From: JABDCI01 sp964475835
GTDB taxonomy: Bacteria; Verrucomicrobiota; Verrucomicrobiia; JABWAM01
Length of the DNA stretch: 64,000 nt
Assembly (NCBI GenBank): GCA_964475835.1
Contig: CAYYYL010000012.1
Span: 14,986-78,985 of the forward strand
Direction of reading: 5' to 3'
Under the pieces are notes generated by a model that did not search any database, was not told the origin of the DNA, and saw nothing but the letters and a program-made list of their open reading frames with translations. Below, in pieces: positions 32,235 through 40,450 of this stretch; the stretch's first letter is position 1, and every line of letters begins with the position of its first letter. The translations under genes and the position numbers were made by a program.

Positions 32235-33068
32235 ATGATCATTCGAGAGACTCCAGCTGAAGCGCGCGTCCTGGTCGCCGCCTGTCTCGCCACCCAGCTC
32301 GGATCCTTCGGAAGCTGGCACACGGTCGCCTATGACGAATTTTACCTCGTCACCGAAGGCTCCATCTACGCGGGACTGGCTGAAGAGAAGGTGAAGATTG
32401 CCCCCGACACCCTTATTCTGGTCCACAATGGGGAATCCCGCGGTTTCTGGAATGTTTCAAATCAAAATCCCAAACTCTGGACCCTTCTCTTTACCCCGGG
32501 GGCTCAGCCTTACGAGGGGCTTCCGGCTCTCCGCGAAACCGACCCCCGCAAGCGGATCTGGAAATTGACCCCCGACCAGGTCCTTACTTTCAAAAGCCTG
32601 TTTGTAAAAATTGCGGCGGAGCGCTCCTCCAAGCGAACCGCCAACGCCATCGCCGAAACCGCCTGGCTGCGGCTACTCATGGTCATGCTCCAACGTTGGA
32701 CGGAAGCCAGGCCCAAGGAGGTCGCCGCTCAATCCGCCGGATCCGATCTTTTGAACCTATGGCAAAAAATCAATGACAGCATCTGGCAACCCGCCAGCAC
32801 CAGGACCCAACTCTATGCCGATATGCCGAACTACGACAGCTTGAGGCATCGCTTTCGGAAAACATTTGGCTCCTCCCCCCAGAAACTCCTCATGTCGATG
32901 CGCATGGATCAGGCCAAAAGCCTCCTTCTGGAATCCTCCAATACCATCAAGGAAATCGCCCTTCGCCTCGGTTACGCCAGACAACATGAATTCGCACGGG
33001 CTTTTCACAAATACGTCGGCTGCAGTCCCACCAAATGGCGCCAGGACCCCTTCTTTCCCGTTCGTTGA
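32235..33068 (+). CDS. AraC-family transcriptional regulator
   Basis: 277 residues. The N-terminal half is a cupin-like sensor (YDEFYLVTEGSIYAGLAEEK, PDTLILVHNGESRGFWNVSN). The C-terminal half holds two helix-turn-helix motifs: YDSLRHRFRKTFGSSPQKLL with MSMRMDQAKSLLLESSNTIK, then EIALRLGYARQHEFARAFHK and GCSPTKWR. These match the AraC/XylS DNA-binding domain. The spacing to the upstream Dabb lipoprotein is 6 nt. The ligand is not predictable; many cupin-type AraC proteins answer to sugars. Confidence 0.9.
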   Translation: MIIRETPAEARVLVAACLATQLGSFGSWHTVAYDEFYLVTEGSIYAGLAEEKVKIAPDTLILVHNGESRGFWNVSNQNPKLWTLLFTPGAQPYEGLPALRETDPRKRIWKLTPDQVLTFKSLFVKIAAERSSKRTANAIAETAWLRLLMVMLQRWTEARPKEVAAQSAGSDLLNLWQKINDSIWQPASTRTQLYADMPNYDSLRHRFRKTFGSSPQKLLMSMRMDQAKSLLLESSNTIKEIALRLGYARQHEFARAFHKYVGCSPTKWRQDPFFPVR

Positions 33069-33377
33069 GCGCGGTTCGGAAATCCGACCCAAATTTCAGC
33101 TGCCGGGCACAAGGGGTAAAGCAACCCAACCCAAAATCAACACCCCAAGGCCCGGCAGCCTCCATCCCATCAAGGCCAGGTACTTGACCCCATCCGATCA
33201 AGCTGACCTATGGAAATTCTTGTTTTGATGGTCCAAGCTAATACCAGTTCGCCTTTTTGGATTTAGCTTTTTTGGAAAAAAATTTCGCATAAACGGATCT
33301 TTCTTTCATTACTTCTCCTTCTTTAAACCCACAGGCTTTACTCGACCCTCAACACCCTTTTTACTTAACGACCTCCA
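33069..33377. other. Intergenic region downstream of the AraC gene
   Basis: 309 nt without a supported gene. The first part carries the hairpin listed separately; the second part (about 33235-33345) is AT-rich and probably contains the promoter of the beta-CASP gene, though no clear -35/-10 pair is seen. Confidence 0.5.
33099..33159. repeat. Interrupted inverted repeat after the AraC gene
   Basis: GCTGCCGGGC at 33099-33108 pairs perfectly with GCCCGGCAGC at 33150-33159, and GGGGT (33113-33117) pairs with ACCCC (33142-33146). The 10-bp and 5-bp stems are separated by a small internal loop. It begins 31 nt after the AraC stop and could stabilise or end that message; no T-run follows. Confidence 0.5.
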
Positions 33378-34781
33378 ATGAAACTCACCATTCACGGCGC
33401 GGCGCGAACGACTACCGGATCGATGTATCTCCTTGAAGCGTGTGGAAAACGCATTCTTTTCGAGTGTGGATTTTTCCAGGGAAAACGAAAGGAGTCGATG
33501 GACCGGAATCGAGACTTCCCCTTTGCACCCTCTCAAATTGATGTGATGCTGCTTTCCCACGCCCACATTGATCACAGCGGAAACATTCCCAATTTAGTGC
33601 GCAAGGGCTTTCAGGGGCCGATTTTCTGCAACCACGCCACGCGTGACCTCGCCACGCTCATGCTTGAGGACAGCGCCCATATTCAGGAGTCCGATTGCGC
33701 GTTCATTAACCGTCGTAACGAAAAACTCGGAAAGAAAAACATTCCCCCAGCGGAACCCCTCTACACGCGCCTCGATGCGCAGAAGGCCGCCAAGCAATTC
33801 ATGTCCGTCGCCTACGATCATTCCTTCGACATCGCGGAGGGAGTCACTGTCACCTTCTGCGACGCGGGTCACATCCTGGGTTCCTCCGAAATCATCTTTG
33901 ACCTGCGGGAAAACGGACGTCACGTACGTCTGGTCTTCAGTGGGGATCTTGGCCGGGGTAACAACGATATCCTGCGGGATCCCACACCATTCGAGGACGC
34001 CGATGTCCTGATCATGGAATCCACCTATGGGGGGCGGCTCCACGAACCCCAGGATCAGGCCAACACCCGTCTGGGTGAGATCATCAACCGGGCTCTGCAA
34101 CGCGGAGGCAAGGTAATCATCCCGGCATTCTCCGTGGGGCGCACCCAGCAACTCGTCCACTCCCTGCACGATCTGACCGAGCAGAAGATCCTTCCGAAGA
34201 TTCCCGTTTTTGTCGACAGTCCACTCTCTATCAACGCCACCGAGGTGTTCCGCCTCCATCCGGAATGCTTCAACCAGGCAACCTACGAGATGCTTCGTCA
34301 CCACGAAAACCCCTTCGGGCTCCGACATCTCACGTATATCCGCAGCTCCGATGAATCCAAACAACTCAATGGCCGCCAGGAACCGTGCATCATCATCGCC
34401 GCATCGGGGATGTGCGAGGCCGGTCGGATCCGGCATCATCTGCGCAACAATATTTCAGATCCCCGCAACACCGTATTGATGGTGGGATTTTGCGCCCCCA
34501 ACACGCTTGGCCGGGCCCTATACGAACGACATCCCAAGGTCGCCATCTTCGGCGAGGAATACGATGTGCGGTGCCAGATCGAATCCATTGATGCCTTCAG
34601 CGCCCACGCCGATCGAAATGAGCTTCTCGGCATCCTCAAACAGAGCACAGGCACGTTTCAAAAAATTCTTTTTACTCACGGTCAGGAGGATCAGTCGGAA
34701 GCCATCGCCGCCACGGTGAGGGAGATGCACCCTCACTCCCAGGTTGTCATTCCGAGTCTTCACGATAGTATTGATCTGTAA
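33378..34781 (+). CDS. Metallo-beta-lactamase / beta-CASP RNA-processing exonuclease-like protein
   Basis: 467 residues. Metallo-beta-lactamase motifs: LSHAHIDHSGNIP (HxHxDH), CNHATRD, DAGHILGSSEI and GDLGRGN. A beta-CASP insert follows with the switch MESTYGGRLH and GKVIIPAFSVGRTQQLVHSL, then IIAASGMCEAGRIRHHLRNN. The C-terminal RMMBL ends SIDAFSAHADRNELLGIL and ILFTHGQEDQSEA. This is the bacterial CPSF73-like layout (YSH1/TTHA0252 type), zinc-dependent ribonucleases of mRNA turnover. A TonB-like gene starts 10 nt downstream, possibly in the same message. Confidence 0.92.
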   Translation: MKLTIHGAARTTTGSMYLLEACGKRILFECGFFQGKRKESMDRNRDFPFAPSQIDVMLLSHAHIDHSGNIPNLVRKGFQGPIFCNHATRDLATLMLEDSAHIQESDCAFINRRNEKLGKKNIPPAEPLYTRLDAQKAAKQFMSVAYDHSFDIAEGVTVTFCDAGHILGSSEIIFDLRENGRHVRLVFSGDLGRGNNDILRDPTPFEDADVLIMESTYGGRLHEPQDQANTRLGEIINRALQRGGKVIIPAFSVGRTQQLVHSLHDLTEQKILPKIPVFVDSPLSINATEVFRLHPECFNQATYEMLRHHENPFGLRHLTYIRSSDESKQLNGRQEPCIIIAASGMCEAGRIRHHLRNNISDPRNTVLMVGFCAPNTLGRALYERHPKVAIFGEEYDVRCQIESIDAFSAHADRNELLGILKQSTGTFQKILFTHGQEDQSEAIAATVREMHPHSQVVIPSLHDSIDL

Positions 34782-34791
34782 CCCCGCCCGC

Positions 34792-35946
34792 ATGGATCTT
34801 TTTGCCGACATCGTTCAACCCCAGAAGCCCCCGGAACCCCCTAAGTCCGGCTCCACCGATACTTCGCCCTCCCACGAGCCCTCGAACAAGACAGGGACTT
34901 CTCTTTCTCCCAATCCTCCCCTCTTTTTCTCGAATCCCTTCGAACCCGATTCCCGTTACTGGCGTCGGGTGTTTGCCGCCTTCGTCATTTCCGTTCTCCT
35001 CAACCTGCTCCTTTTCTGGATGGCCACGATGGCGCAACAGCTCCATGGGTTCTCATTCAAGGCCCATCCCCTGCCAAAGAAAGAGATCACCGAACTGGTC
35101 CTACTTCCACAACCACCCCCTCAAAAAGCAGTTCGTCGATCCCCGGTATTTCTGGAAACAGATCCCAGTCAGGCCGTCAAAGATCGGCCCCAGGACGCCC
35201 CTTTCTACTCAGAACACAATACCCGTGCCACCCAGACCGCGTCATCCCCGGTGATTTCCGACGAACTTCCCAAAATGGATGGCAAAAACACCAAAACCAT
35301 GGCGACGGAAACCGTTCTCCCCAGCAAATCCAGCCCACCACCCTCCCCGGCAACACCCGATACCCCCAAAACCCCAACCGAGACCGCCACCTCCCAGCCT
35401 CAAACGCAGCCCAGGGATCCAGTCGATACCCCCCCAGCAGGAGACCTCGCTCTTCTTAAAAAGCCAAAGGATCGCCCGTTCCCCCGAACGGAATCCCCCA
35501 CGGAAAACACCCACCCCAACCCCCAACCTCCCTCCCACGCGCCGCCGACACCCCCCGCTCCCGATTCCAGTCGTCAGGTTCTGGCGTCCCAGACCAAAAT
35601 CGCAGGTGGTGTCCCTCTCGTCGGCAAAGCATACGCGTTCAACTCAGCTGAGTCCCCTTTCGCCGGCTATGACAAAAAAATCATCGGCAAGATCGGCACC
35701 TATTGGCAATACCAGGTGATGAACAAGTTTTACGGGGAAAAAATCGGAGAAGTGGAGATCTCCTTCAAACTCATGGCCGATGGACGGGTCACCGAAGTCC
35801 AGGTCTCACGGAACACGGCCGGCCCGGTGCTCGCGGGGTGGTGCCTCCAGGCCATTCAGAAATCAGCCCCGTTTGATCCCTTCCCGGAGTCGATGAAAGC
35901 CATTGCCGGGGAATTCCGTGAGGGTGCCATCACATTCGCGTACTAA
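34792..35946 (+). CDS. TonB/TolA-like energy-transducing protein
   Basis: 384 residues from the ATG at 34792 (MDLFADIVQPQKPPEPPKSG); the frame is open 16 codons earlier inside the preceding gene. A cytoplasmic N-terminus of about 55 residues, one membrane helix (RVFAAFVISVLLNLLLFWM, about 59-77), a long Pro/Thr/Ser-rich periplasmic spacer (about 95-280), and a C-terminal globular domain: IGTYWQYQVMNKFYGEKIGE, VEISFKLMADGRVTEVQVSR, LAGWCLQAIQKSAPFDPFPE. This matches TonB/TolA C-terminal domains. No exbB/exbD or tolQ/R lies nearby. The rather long cytoplasmic tail is unusual for TonB. Confidence 0.75.
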   Translation: MDLFADIVQPQKPPEPPKSGSTDTSPSHEPSNKTGTSLSPNPPLFFSNPFEPDSRYWRRVFAAFVISVLLNLLLFWMATMAQQLHGFSFKAHPLPKKEITELVLLPQPPPQKAVRRSPVFLETDPSQAVKDRPQDAPFYSEHNTRATQTASSPVISDELPKMDGKNTKTMATETVLPSKSSPPPSPATPDTPKTPTETATSQPQTQPRDPVDTPPAGDLALLKKPKDRPFPRTESPTENTHPNPQPPSHAPPTPPAPDSSRQVLASQTKIAGGVPLVGKAYAFNSAESPFAGYDKKIIGKIGTYWQYQVMNKFYGEKIGEVEISFKLMADGRVTEVQVSRNTAGPVLAGWCLQAIQKSAPFDPFPESMKAIAGEFREGAITFAY

Positions 35947-35962
35947 ACCATGTCCGCGGAAT

Positions 35963-37594
35963 TCAGACCTCTTTTTTGAAAACGACCGACTTTGCACGCG
36001 ACGGCGGCAACGGCCGGGCCACCCGTCCATGAGGTTCCGGAGGCGGACTATCCGTCAAAGGTTCGTCCAGCTCCACCTTGCCCTTGGTCGCCCTGCGCAT
36101 CTCCTTGGTCTGTTTTTGACCAAGACCAAAAAAGTTGAAATCCTTCAAGTGCCCTAGCACACGCATTCCCCCCCGCACGAGATATTTCACATCCTCCACG
36201 TTTCGAACGGATGAAATCTGATTCCAGATAAACCGGGGCGTAAGGAAACTGTTGTAGATGCCACGCGTCATATCAAGAAGCTCCTCGTCCGGAATCGGGC
36301 ACTTCATGATCGGATCGCGCATGCCATAATCATCCCAATCCTCGGTTCGAAGCAATCCCTGCTCCTTGCACTCCTTGAAAAGTGGCGTCCCCGGATACGG
36401 CATGCAAATCGTCGCCTGCAGCGTATCGATGTAGCCCTTGTCAAACAGGCTGCGCGTCCGATCAATCGTTCGCTGGGCATCCTCCTTCGACTCCCAGGGA
36501 TATCCCACCATGCATGTGACGTGGGGCATTAACCCACCTTCCTTCGCCCAGCGCATCGATTCCTCCAACTTGTCCGCCTGTCCCAGCTTGTGAAGCCGGT
36601 CCAGGGTGGACTGATTCGCCGATTCGAGTCCGAAAAGCATAAACCGGAAATTCGCCCTCCCCATCAAATTGTAATCCTCCTGGGAAAGAACTCCCGGGAT
36701 CATGTTGCATCCCAACGTGATTTTCTTGTGGTACCCACGCTTGATCACCTCGGTGCAAAACTCCTTCAGCCAGCCTCCCGCAGGGAAGGTTCCTGTGTCA
36801 TCAAACACTTCGCGCACACCGAGATCAATCAAGTGTCCGATTTCATCCGCATGCTGTTGGGCGGTTCGACAGCGAAAATTGGTGAAGGTCGTCGTCCAGG
36901 AGCAAAAGGTGCAGCGTCCCCACCAGCAATCACGCCCAACCATCGTGTAGGTGCCGGGGAGATATTTGAAATTTCCATTCTCCTTCGCGTAAAGATGCCA
37001 CTTCGTCAGCTCACGATCGATCATCGGCAGAACGTCGAGACCGTGCTTCAATTCAAAACGTCCCGTGGAAAGAATCTTGTCAGTATCATCACGCTTCCCA
37101 TCCCGCCAATAATAGACCCCAGGCTCGAGGTCGACGCCCTTGTCCAGATGCGCACAAAGGTTCTGCAGGGCAAAATCAAAGTCGCCGCCCGTGATGCAGT
37201 AGTCCACCAGGCAGTTACGCAAGGATTCCTCCGGCAAAGCGGTGATGTGATCCCCCATCAACACATAGGTGGTCTCCGGATAAAGCGATTTCAACTTGTC
37301 GATGTACTTCCAATAGCGTTTCACGACAGGCGTTTTCACTTCAATCGCGAGCACATCGGGCCGGATCTGCCCAAAACGCCTGTCCCAATCCTCAACTCCA
37401 TCGAGCTGGGCGACTCCATCCTCCCAATAAACATCATGCCCCGACTGCTTCAGGAGCGTCGCCGCATACGCCGGAACACATGGATAGATGAACGTCGGCT
37501 TGTTGAACCACTGAAACTGGCGGTTTTGCGAAATCAACGGCACCCCTTTTTTGTCGGGGAGCGGCGGATAGGCGATCATGACTTTCAGGGGCAT
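35963..37594 (-). CDS. B12-binding-type radical SAM protein with a CX4CX2C motif
   Basis: 543 residues. N-terminal cobalamin-binding-like Rossmann domain (VMIAYPPLPDKKGVP, PAYAATLLKQSGHDVYWEDG, IRPDVLAIEVKTP, YVLMGDHITALPEE) without a DxHxxG histidine, as in most B12-radical SAM enzymes. The radical SAM core carries GRDCWWGRCTFCSWTTTF: four residues, not three, separate the first two cysteines; I checked this against the codons. Further core elements are GVREVFDDTGTFP, FRFMLFGLESANQSTLDRL and ATICMPYPGTPLF. It is last in the order carbamoyltransferase, asnB, GT2, rSAM, 12 nt after GT2. Possible roles include methylation or other C-H chemistry on a glycan or lipid; substrate unknown. Confidence 0.85.
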   Translation of the reverse strand: MPLKVMIAYPPLPDKKGVPLISQNRQFQWFNKPTFIYPCVPAYAATLLKQSGHDVYWEDGVAQLDGVEDWDRRFGQIRPDVLAIEVKTPVVKRYWKYIDKLKSLYPETTYVLMGDHITALPEESLRNCLVDYCITGGDFDFALQNLCAHLDKGVDLEPGVYYWRDGKRDDTDKILSTGRFELKHGLDVLPMIDRELTKWHLYAKENGNFKYLPGTYTMVGRDCWWGRCTFCSWTTTFTNFRCRTAQQHADEIGHLIDLGVREVFDDTGTFPAGGWLKEFCTEVIKRGYHKKITLGCNMIPGVLSQEDYNLMGRANFRFMLFGLESANQSTLDRLHKLGQADKLEESMRWAKEGGLMPHVTCMVGYPWESKEDAQRTIDRTRSLFDKGYIDTLQATICMPYPGTPLFKECKEQGLLRTEDWDDYGMRDPIMKCPIPDEELLDMTRGIYNSFLTPRFIWNQISSVRNVEDVKYLVRGGMRVLGHLKDFNFFGLGQKQTKEMRRATKGKVELDEPLTDSPPPEPHGRVARPLPPSRAKSVVFKKEV

Positions 37595-37606
37595 TCCATG
37601 TCCAAT

Positions 37607-38557
37607 CTAGGAGGTTTCCTCGGGGAGACGAGCGGAGATCAACCCTCGCAGGAAAGAGATACCATACACCACATGACTTAGAAAAGCCACTCCCAGGGCG
37701 GGAATCACAATCCATAAGGGCCTGCCGACGAGACTCGCCGTGAGAAGGGTTCCATAAAGCGCGAAAAGCACGGCCAGCACGATGGCCGCCCCCGAACACC
37801 CCCACCCCACCATCATCAAAAGCACCCCACCCGCCAGCACGGCAAGCGAGGGCACGAAATACACCAGTCTCCGCGACGTCTCCGGGTACCTTTTCACAAA
37901 ATACCCACGATGCAAACCGTAGTTACCCAACTGGATGAAGTGTTTCTTCAACGACGGGCGACGATGGTGATCAATCACGGCCTCCGGCTCGTAACAGATG
38001 CGGTATCCCTGTTTCACCAGCGAGAGGCAAAACTCGGTGTCCTCCCCCGGCCAGAAGTCCGTTCGAAATCCACCCACCTGCTCAAAAGCCGAGCGACGGA
38101 CGATGAGATTGCAGCTCGGGAAATCCATGACATCCCGGGCAACACCCGGACGGTAACGATAAAACTCCGTTCCCGAAATCATCCACGACTCGTACACCAC
38201 TCCACCCACCTGGGCCCAATATGGATCATCCCTGGGAGTGATGGAGGGCCCCCCCACCGCCGCCACATTTGCAGATTCGAACGGTTTCAGGGCCGCCGAC
38301 AACCAGCCGGGGCTCGGCCTTGTATCATCGTCAATAAACGCCACGATGTCTCCATGGCTGATTTCCACCCCGCGATTGCGTTTTCGCGCTGGCGAAACCA
38401 CCCCCGTCACCTCCACCACAATGCGCGAATCATGCCACGGGAGCGGCGCGTCCGGAAGGACGATCACCTCAATTTCCTTTCCCTGAAGAAAACATGCATC
38501 TATGCAGGCCTTCAAATAGCCCTGATCCCGCCGCAGTGGAATGATGATGCTGATCAT
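37607..38557 (-). CDS. Glycosyltransferase family 2 with C-terminal membrane segments
   Basis: 316 residues from the ATG at 38557 (MISIIIPLRRDQGYLKACID). GT-A features: nucleotide-binding SPARKRNRGVEISHGDIVAF, the DDD metal site in FIDDDTRPSPGWLSA, SCNLIVRRSAFEQVGGF, and the acidic catalytic FWPGEDTEFCLSLVKQGYRI with HHHRRP-type basic patch (DHHRRPSLKKHF). Three C-terminal hydrophobic helices (LVYFVPSLAVLAGGVLLMMV to ALGVAFLSHVVYGISFL) anchor it in the inner membrane. It lies 11 nt after asnB. A surface-glycan polymerising or side-chain transferase is the likely role. Confidence 0.88.
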   Translation of the reverse strand: MISIIIPLRRDQGYLKACIDACFLQGKEIEVIVLPDAPLPWHDSRIVVEVTGVVSPARKRNRGVEISHGDIVAFIDDDTRPSPGWLSAALKPFESANVAAVGGPSITPRDDPYWAQVGGVVYESWMISGTEFYRYRPGVARDVMDFPSCNLIVRRSAFEQVGGFRTDFWPGEDTEFCLSLVKQGYRICYEPEAVIDHHRRPSLKKHFIQLGNYGLHRGYFVKRYPETSRRLVYFVPSLAVLAGGVLLMMVGWGCSGAAIVLAVLFALYGTLLTASLVGRPLWIVIPALGVAFLSHVVYGISFLRGLISARLPEETS

Positions 38558-38568
38558 AGGTGTGCATC

Positions 38569-40446
38569 TCACTTTAGAAAACGCATCAACACGTACAAAG
38601 CCCAAAAACACGACCAGTGGGCCCGTCTGCTTTCATAATCCCTCTTCCAAATCTTCAACCGGGTGCGATCCAAAAACCGGGTCCACACTCCGCCCTCCTC
38701 CAGGCGACGGTCAAAATCATGACTCACCCTGCCACGCAGCCACTCCTCCCATGGAAACACAAAGCCCTGCTTCGGACGGCACACCACATCCCCGGGGAGG
38801 GGCCGTTTCAATCCCTGTCGAAGGAGCCATTTCGGCCAGCCATCCCCCTTTACCGGATGAGCCAGCCCACGAAAGGCCGCCCGGGCCACCTCCACATCAA
38901 CCAACGGCGTCCGAACCTCCAGACCGTGAGCCATCGACATCACATCGGTGTCCCGCAACAACTGATTGCCCATGTACCGGGTGAATTCCAGCCCTCCCAC
39001 TTTCACTTCATCCGTCAGGGCCTTGTCCAACACCCAGGCCGTCTCATCCAAAAAGCGCACCTGGGCCTCATGGGCATGGATCTTCATTTCAGGCGTGAAA
39101 AGCTCCTCCAGGTGTTCCCCCGCAAAAAGACCGCGGCACGCGAGCCAGCCACTTCTCAAATCGGGTGGCCCGGTTCGGAATATTTCGGCGATCCGGTTGC
39201 GGGCTGAATTGGGGCCGCGCGCCCGAAGCAGCATCGCAGCCGTCCCACGCCCGACACATCCACCTCGCGACGCCATACGAATCATATGGGCGAGCTGAGG
39301 GATGCGTTGGAATGTGTAGTAACCAGCAAAAAGCTCATCGCCACCCACCCCGGATAAAGCAACCGTCAATCCCGCCCGCCGTGCCGCCTTTGAAACCATG
39401 AAGGTGTTGAACCCATCAATGCTCGGAAGGTCCAGGTGCTGAAAAAAAAGGTCGAGATCCCTCTCAAACTCCGTCTGATCGAGCTTCACCTCGGTGTGAA
39501 CCGTCTGGTAAATCCCTGCGGTCTGAAGGGCATAGGCGCTTTCGTCCAACGAATGCCCGGGCAATCCCACCGAAACGGTGTGAACCCGCTGCGACGTCAC
39601 CTCGGACGCCAGGCCAGCAAGGGTCCCACTATCGATGCCGCCACTCAAAAAAACTCCAATCGGCACATCGCTGGCGAGGTGCTTTGACACCGAATCCCGC
39701 AGAATCCCCCCCATCTCTTCGGGCGAAATCATGGAGGCTCCGGCAGTTTGTGCACAAAACCGGGGAATGAGCGGGTCCCATTCGGAAACCAAGGTTCCCT
39801 TGTGACGTCGGATCACCTCCCCAGGGCGTAAGGCCCGCACTCGTGAATCCAACGTCCGGGGTGAGGGAATCGAACCCAAAAGCAGGAAATCGGCGATGCC
39901 AGAGGGGTCGACCGCCACTTTCGAATGCAATCCGGCGAATGCGCGCACCTCAGAGGCAAAGGCAAACCAGTCTTCATCCTCGTAAACATAAAGCGGTTTG
40001 ATCCCCATGGGATCACGCGCCAACTCCAACCCTCCTGATTTCAAATCAACCACCACCGCGGCGTACATCCCCCGCAATCTTCCCCAGGCAGAAGCACCAA
40101 ATTCCTCCATCGCATGAAGGACCGTCTCTGAATCGGAATGGGATACGTAACGGTGCCCCAACCTCCCGAGTTCCGCGCGGAGTTCCGGATGATTGTAGAT
40201 CTCTCCATTCACCATCACGACACGGGTTCGATCCTCATTGAACATTGGCTGACGCGCCGCAGGGGAAAGATCGAGAATCGAGAGGCGACAATGCCCCAGC
40301 GCCAGTCCATGGACCTTCTCGAGATGCATGCCTTCATCATCCGGTCCGCGATGGCGCATCGCCCGCATCATCCCGCGACAAAGACGCTCGATCTCCTCGA
40401 TGGGAACACGCGCGCGTTTCGACTGAATCCCACAAATGGCACACAT
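38569..40446 (-). CDS. asnB: Glutamine-hydrolysing asparagine synthase / amidotransferase
   Basis: 625 residues. Class II glutamine amidotransferase with the nucleophile Cys2 (MCAICGIQ; the usual form is MCGI), MRHRGPDDEGMH, CRLSILDLSPAARQPM and VVMVNGEIYNH. The synthetase half has the ATP pyrophosphatase loop FLSGGIDSGTLAGL at about 265 and SGVGGDELFAGYYTF. Genes of this type inside polysaccharide clusters are often amidotransferases that modify uronic acids or peptides rather than free aspartate, and the neighbours (GT2, carbamoyltransferase) favour that here. The start is 4 nt after the carbamoyltransferase stop. Confidence 0.88.
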   Translation of the reverse strand: MCAICGIQSKRARVPIEEIERLCRGMMRAMRHRGPDDEGMHLEKVHGLALGHCRLSILDLSPAARQPMFNEDRTRVVMVNGEIYNHPELRAELGRLGHRYVSHSDSETVLHAMEEFGASAWGRLRGMYAAVVVDLKSGGLELARDPMGIKPLYVYEDEDWFAFASEVRAFAGLHSKVAVDPSGIADFLLLGSIPSPRTLDSRVRALRPGEVIRRHKGTLVSEWDPLIPRFCAQTAGASMISPEEMGGILRDSVSKHLASDVPIGVFLSGGIDSGTLAGLASEVTSQRVHTVSVGLPGHSLDESAYALQTAGIYQTVHTEVKLDQTEFERDLDLFFQHLDLPSIDGFNTFMVSKAARRAGLTVALSGVGGDELFAGYYTFQRIPQLAHMIRMASRGGCVGRGTAAMLLRARGPNSARNRIAEIFRTGPPDLRSGWLACRGLFAGEHLEELFTPEMKIHAHEAQVRFLDETAWVLDKALTDEVKVGGLEFTRYMGNQLLRDTDVMSMAHGLEVRTPLVDVEVARAAFRGLAHPVKGDGWPKWLLRQGLKRPLPGDVVCRPKQGFVFPWEEWLRGRVSHDFDRRLEEGGVWTRFLDRTRLKIWKRDYESRRAHWSCFWALYVLMRFLK

Positions 40447-40450
40447 AAGC

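Noticed and set aside
36590..37681. 363-codon plus-strand frame opposite the radical SAM gene
   Set aside because: Antisense shadow without motifs; the minus strand has a full radical SAM protein.
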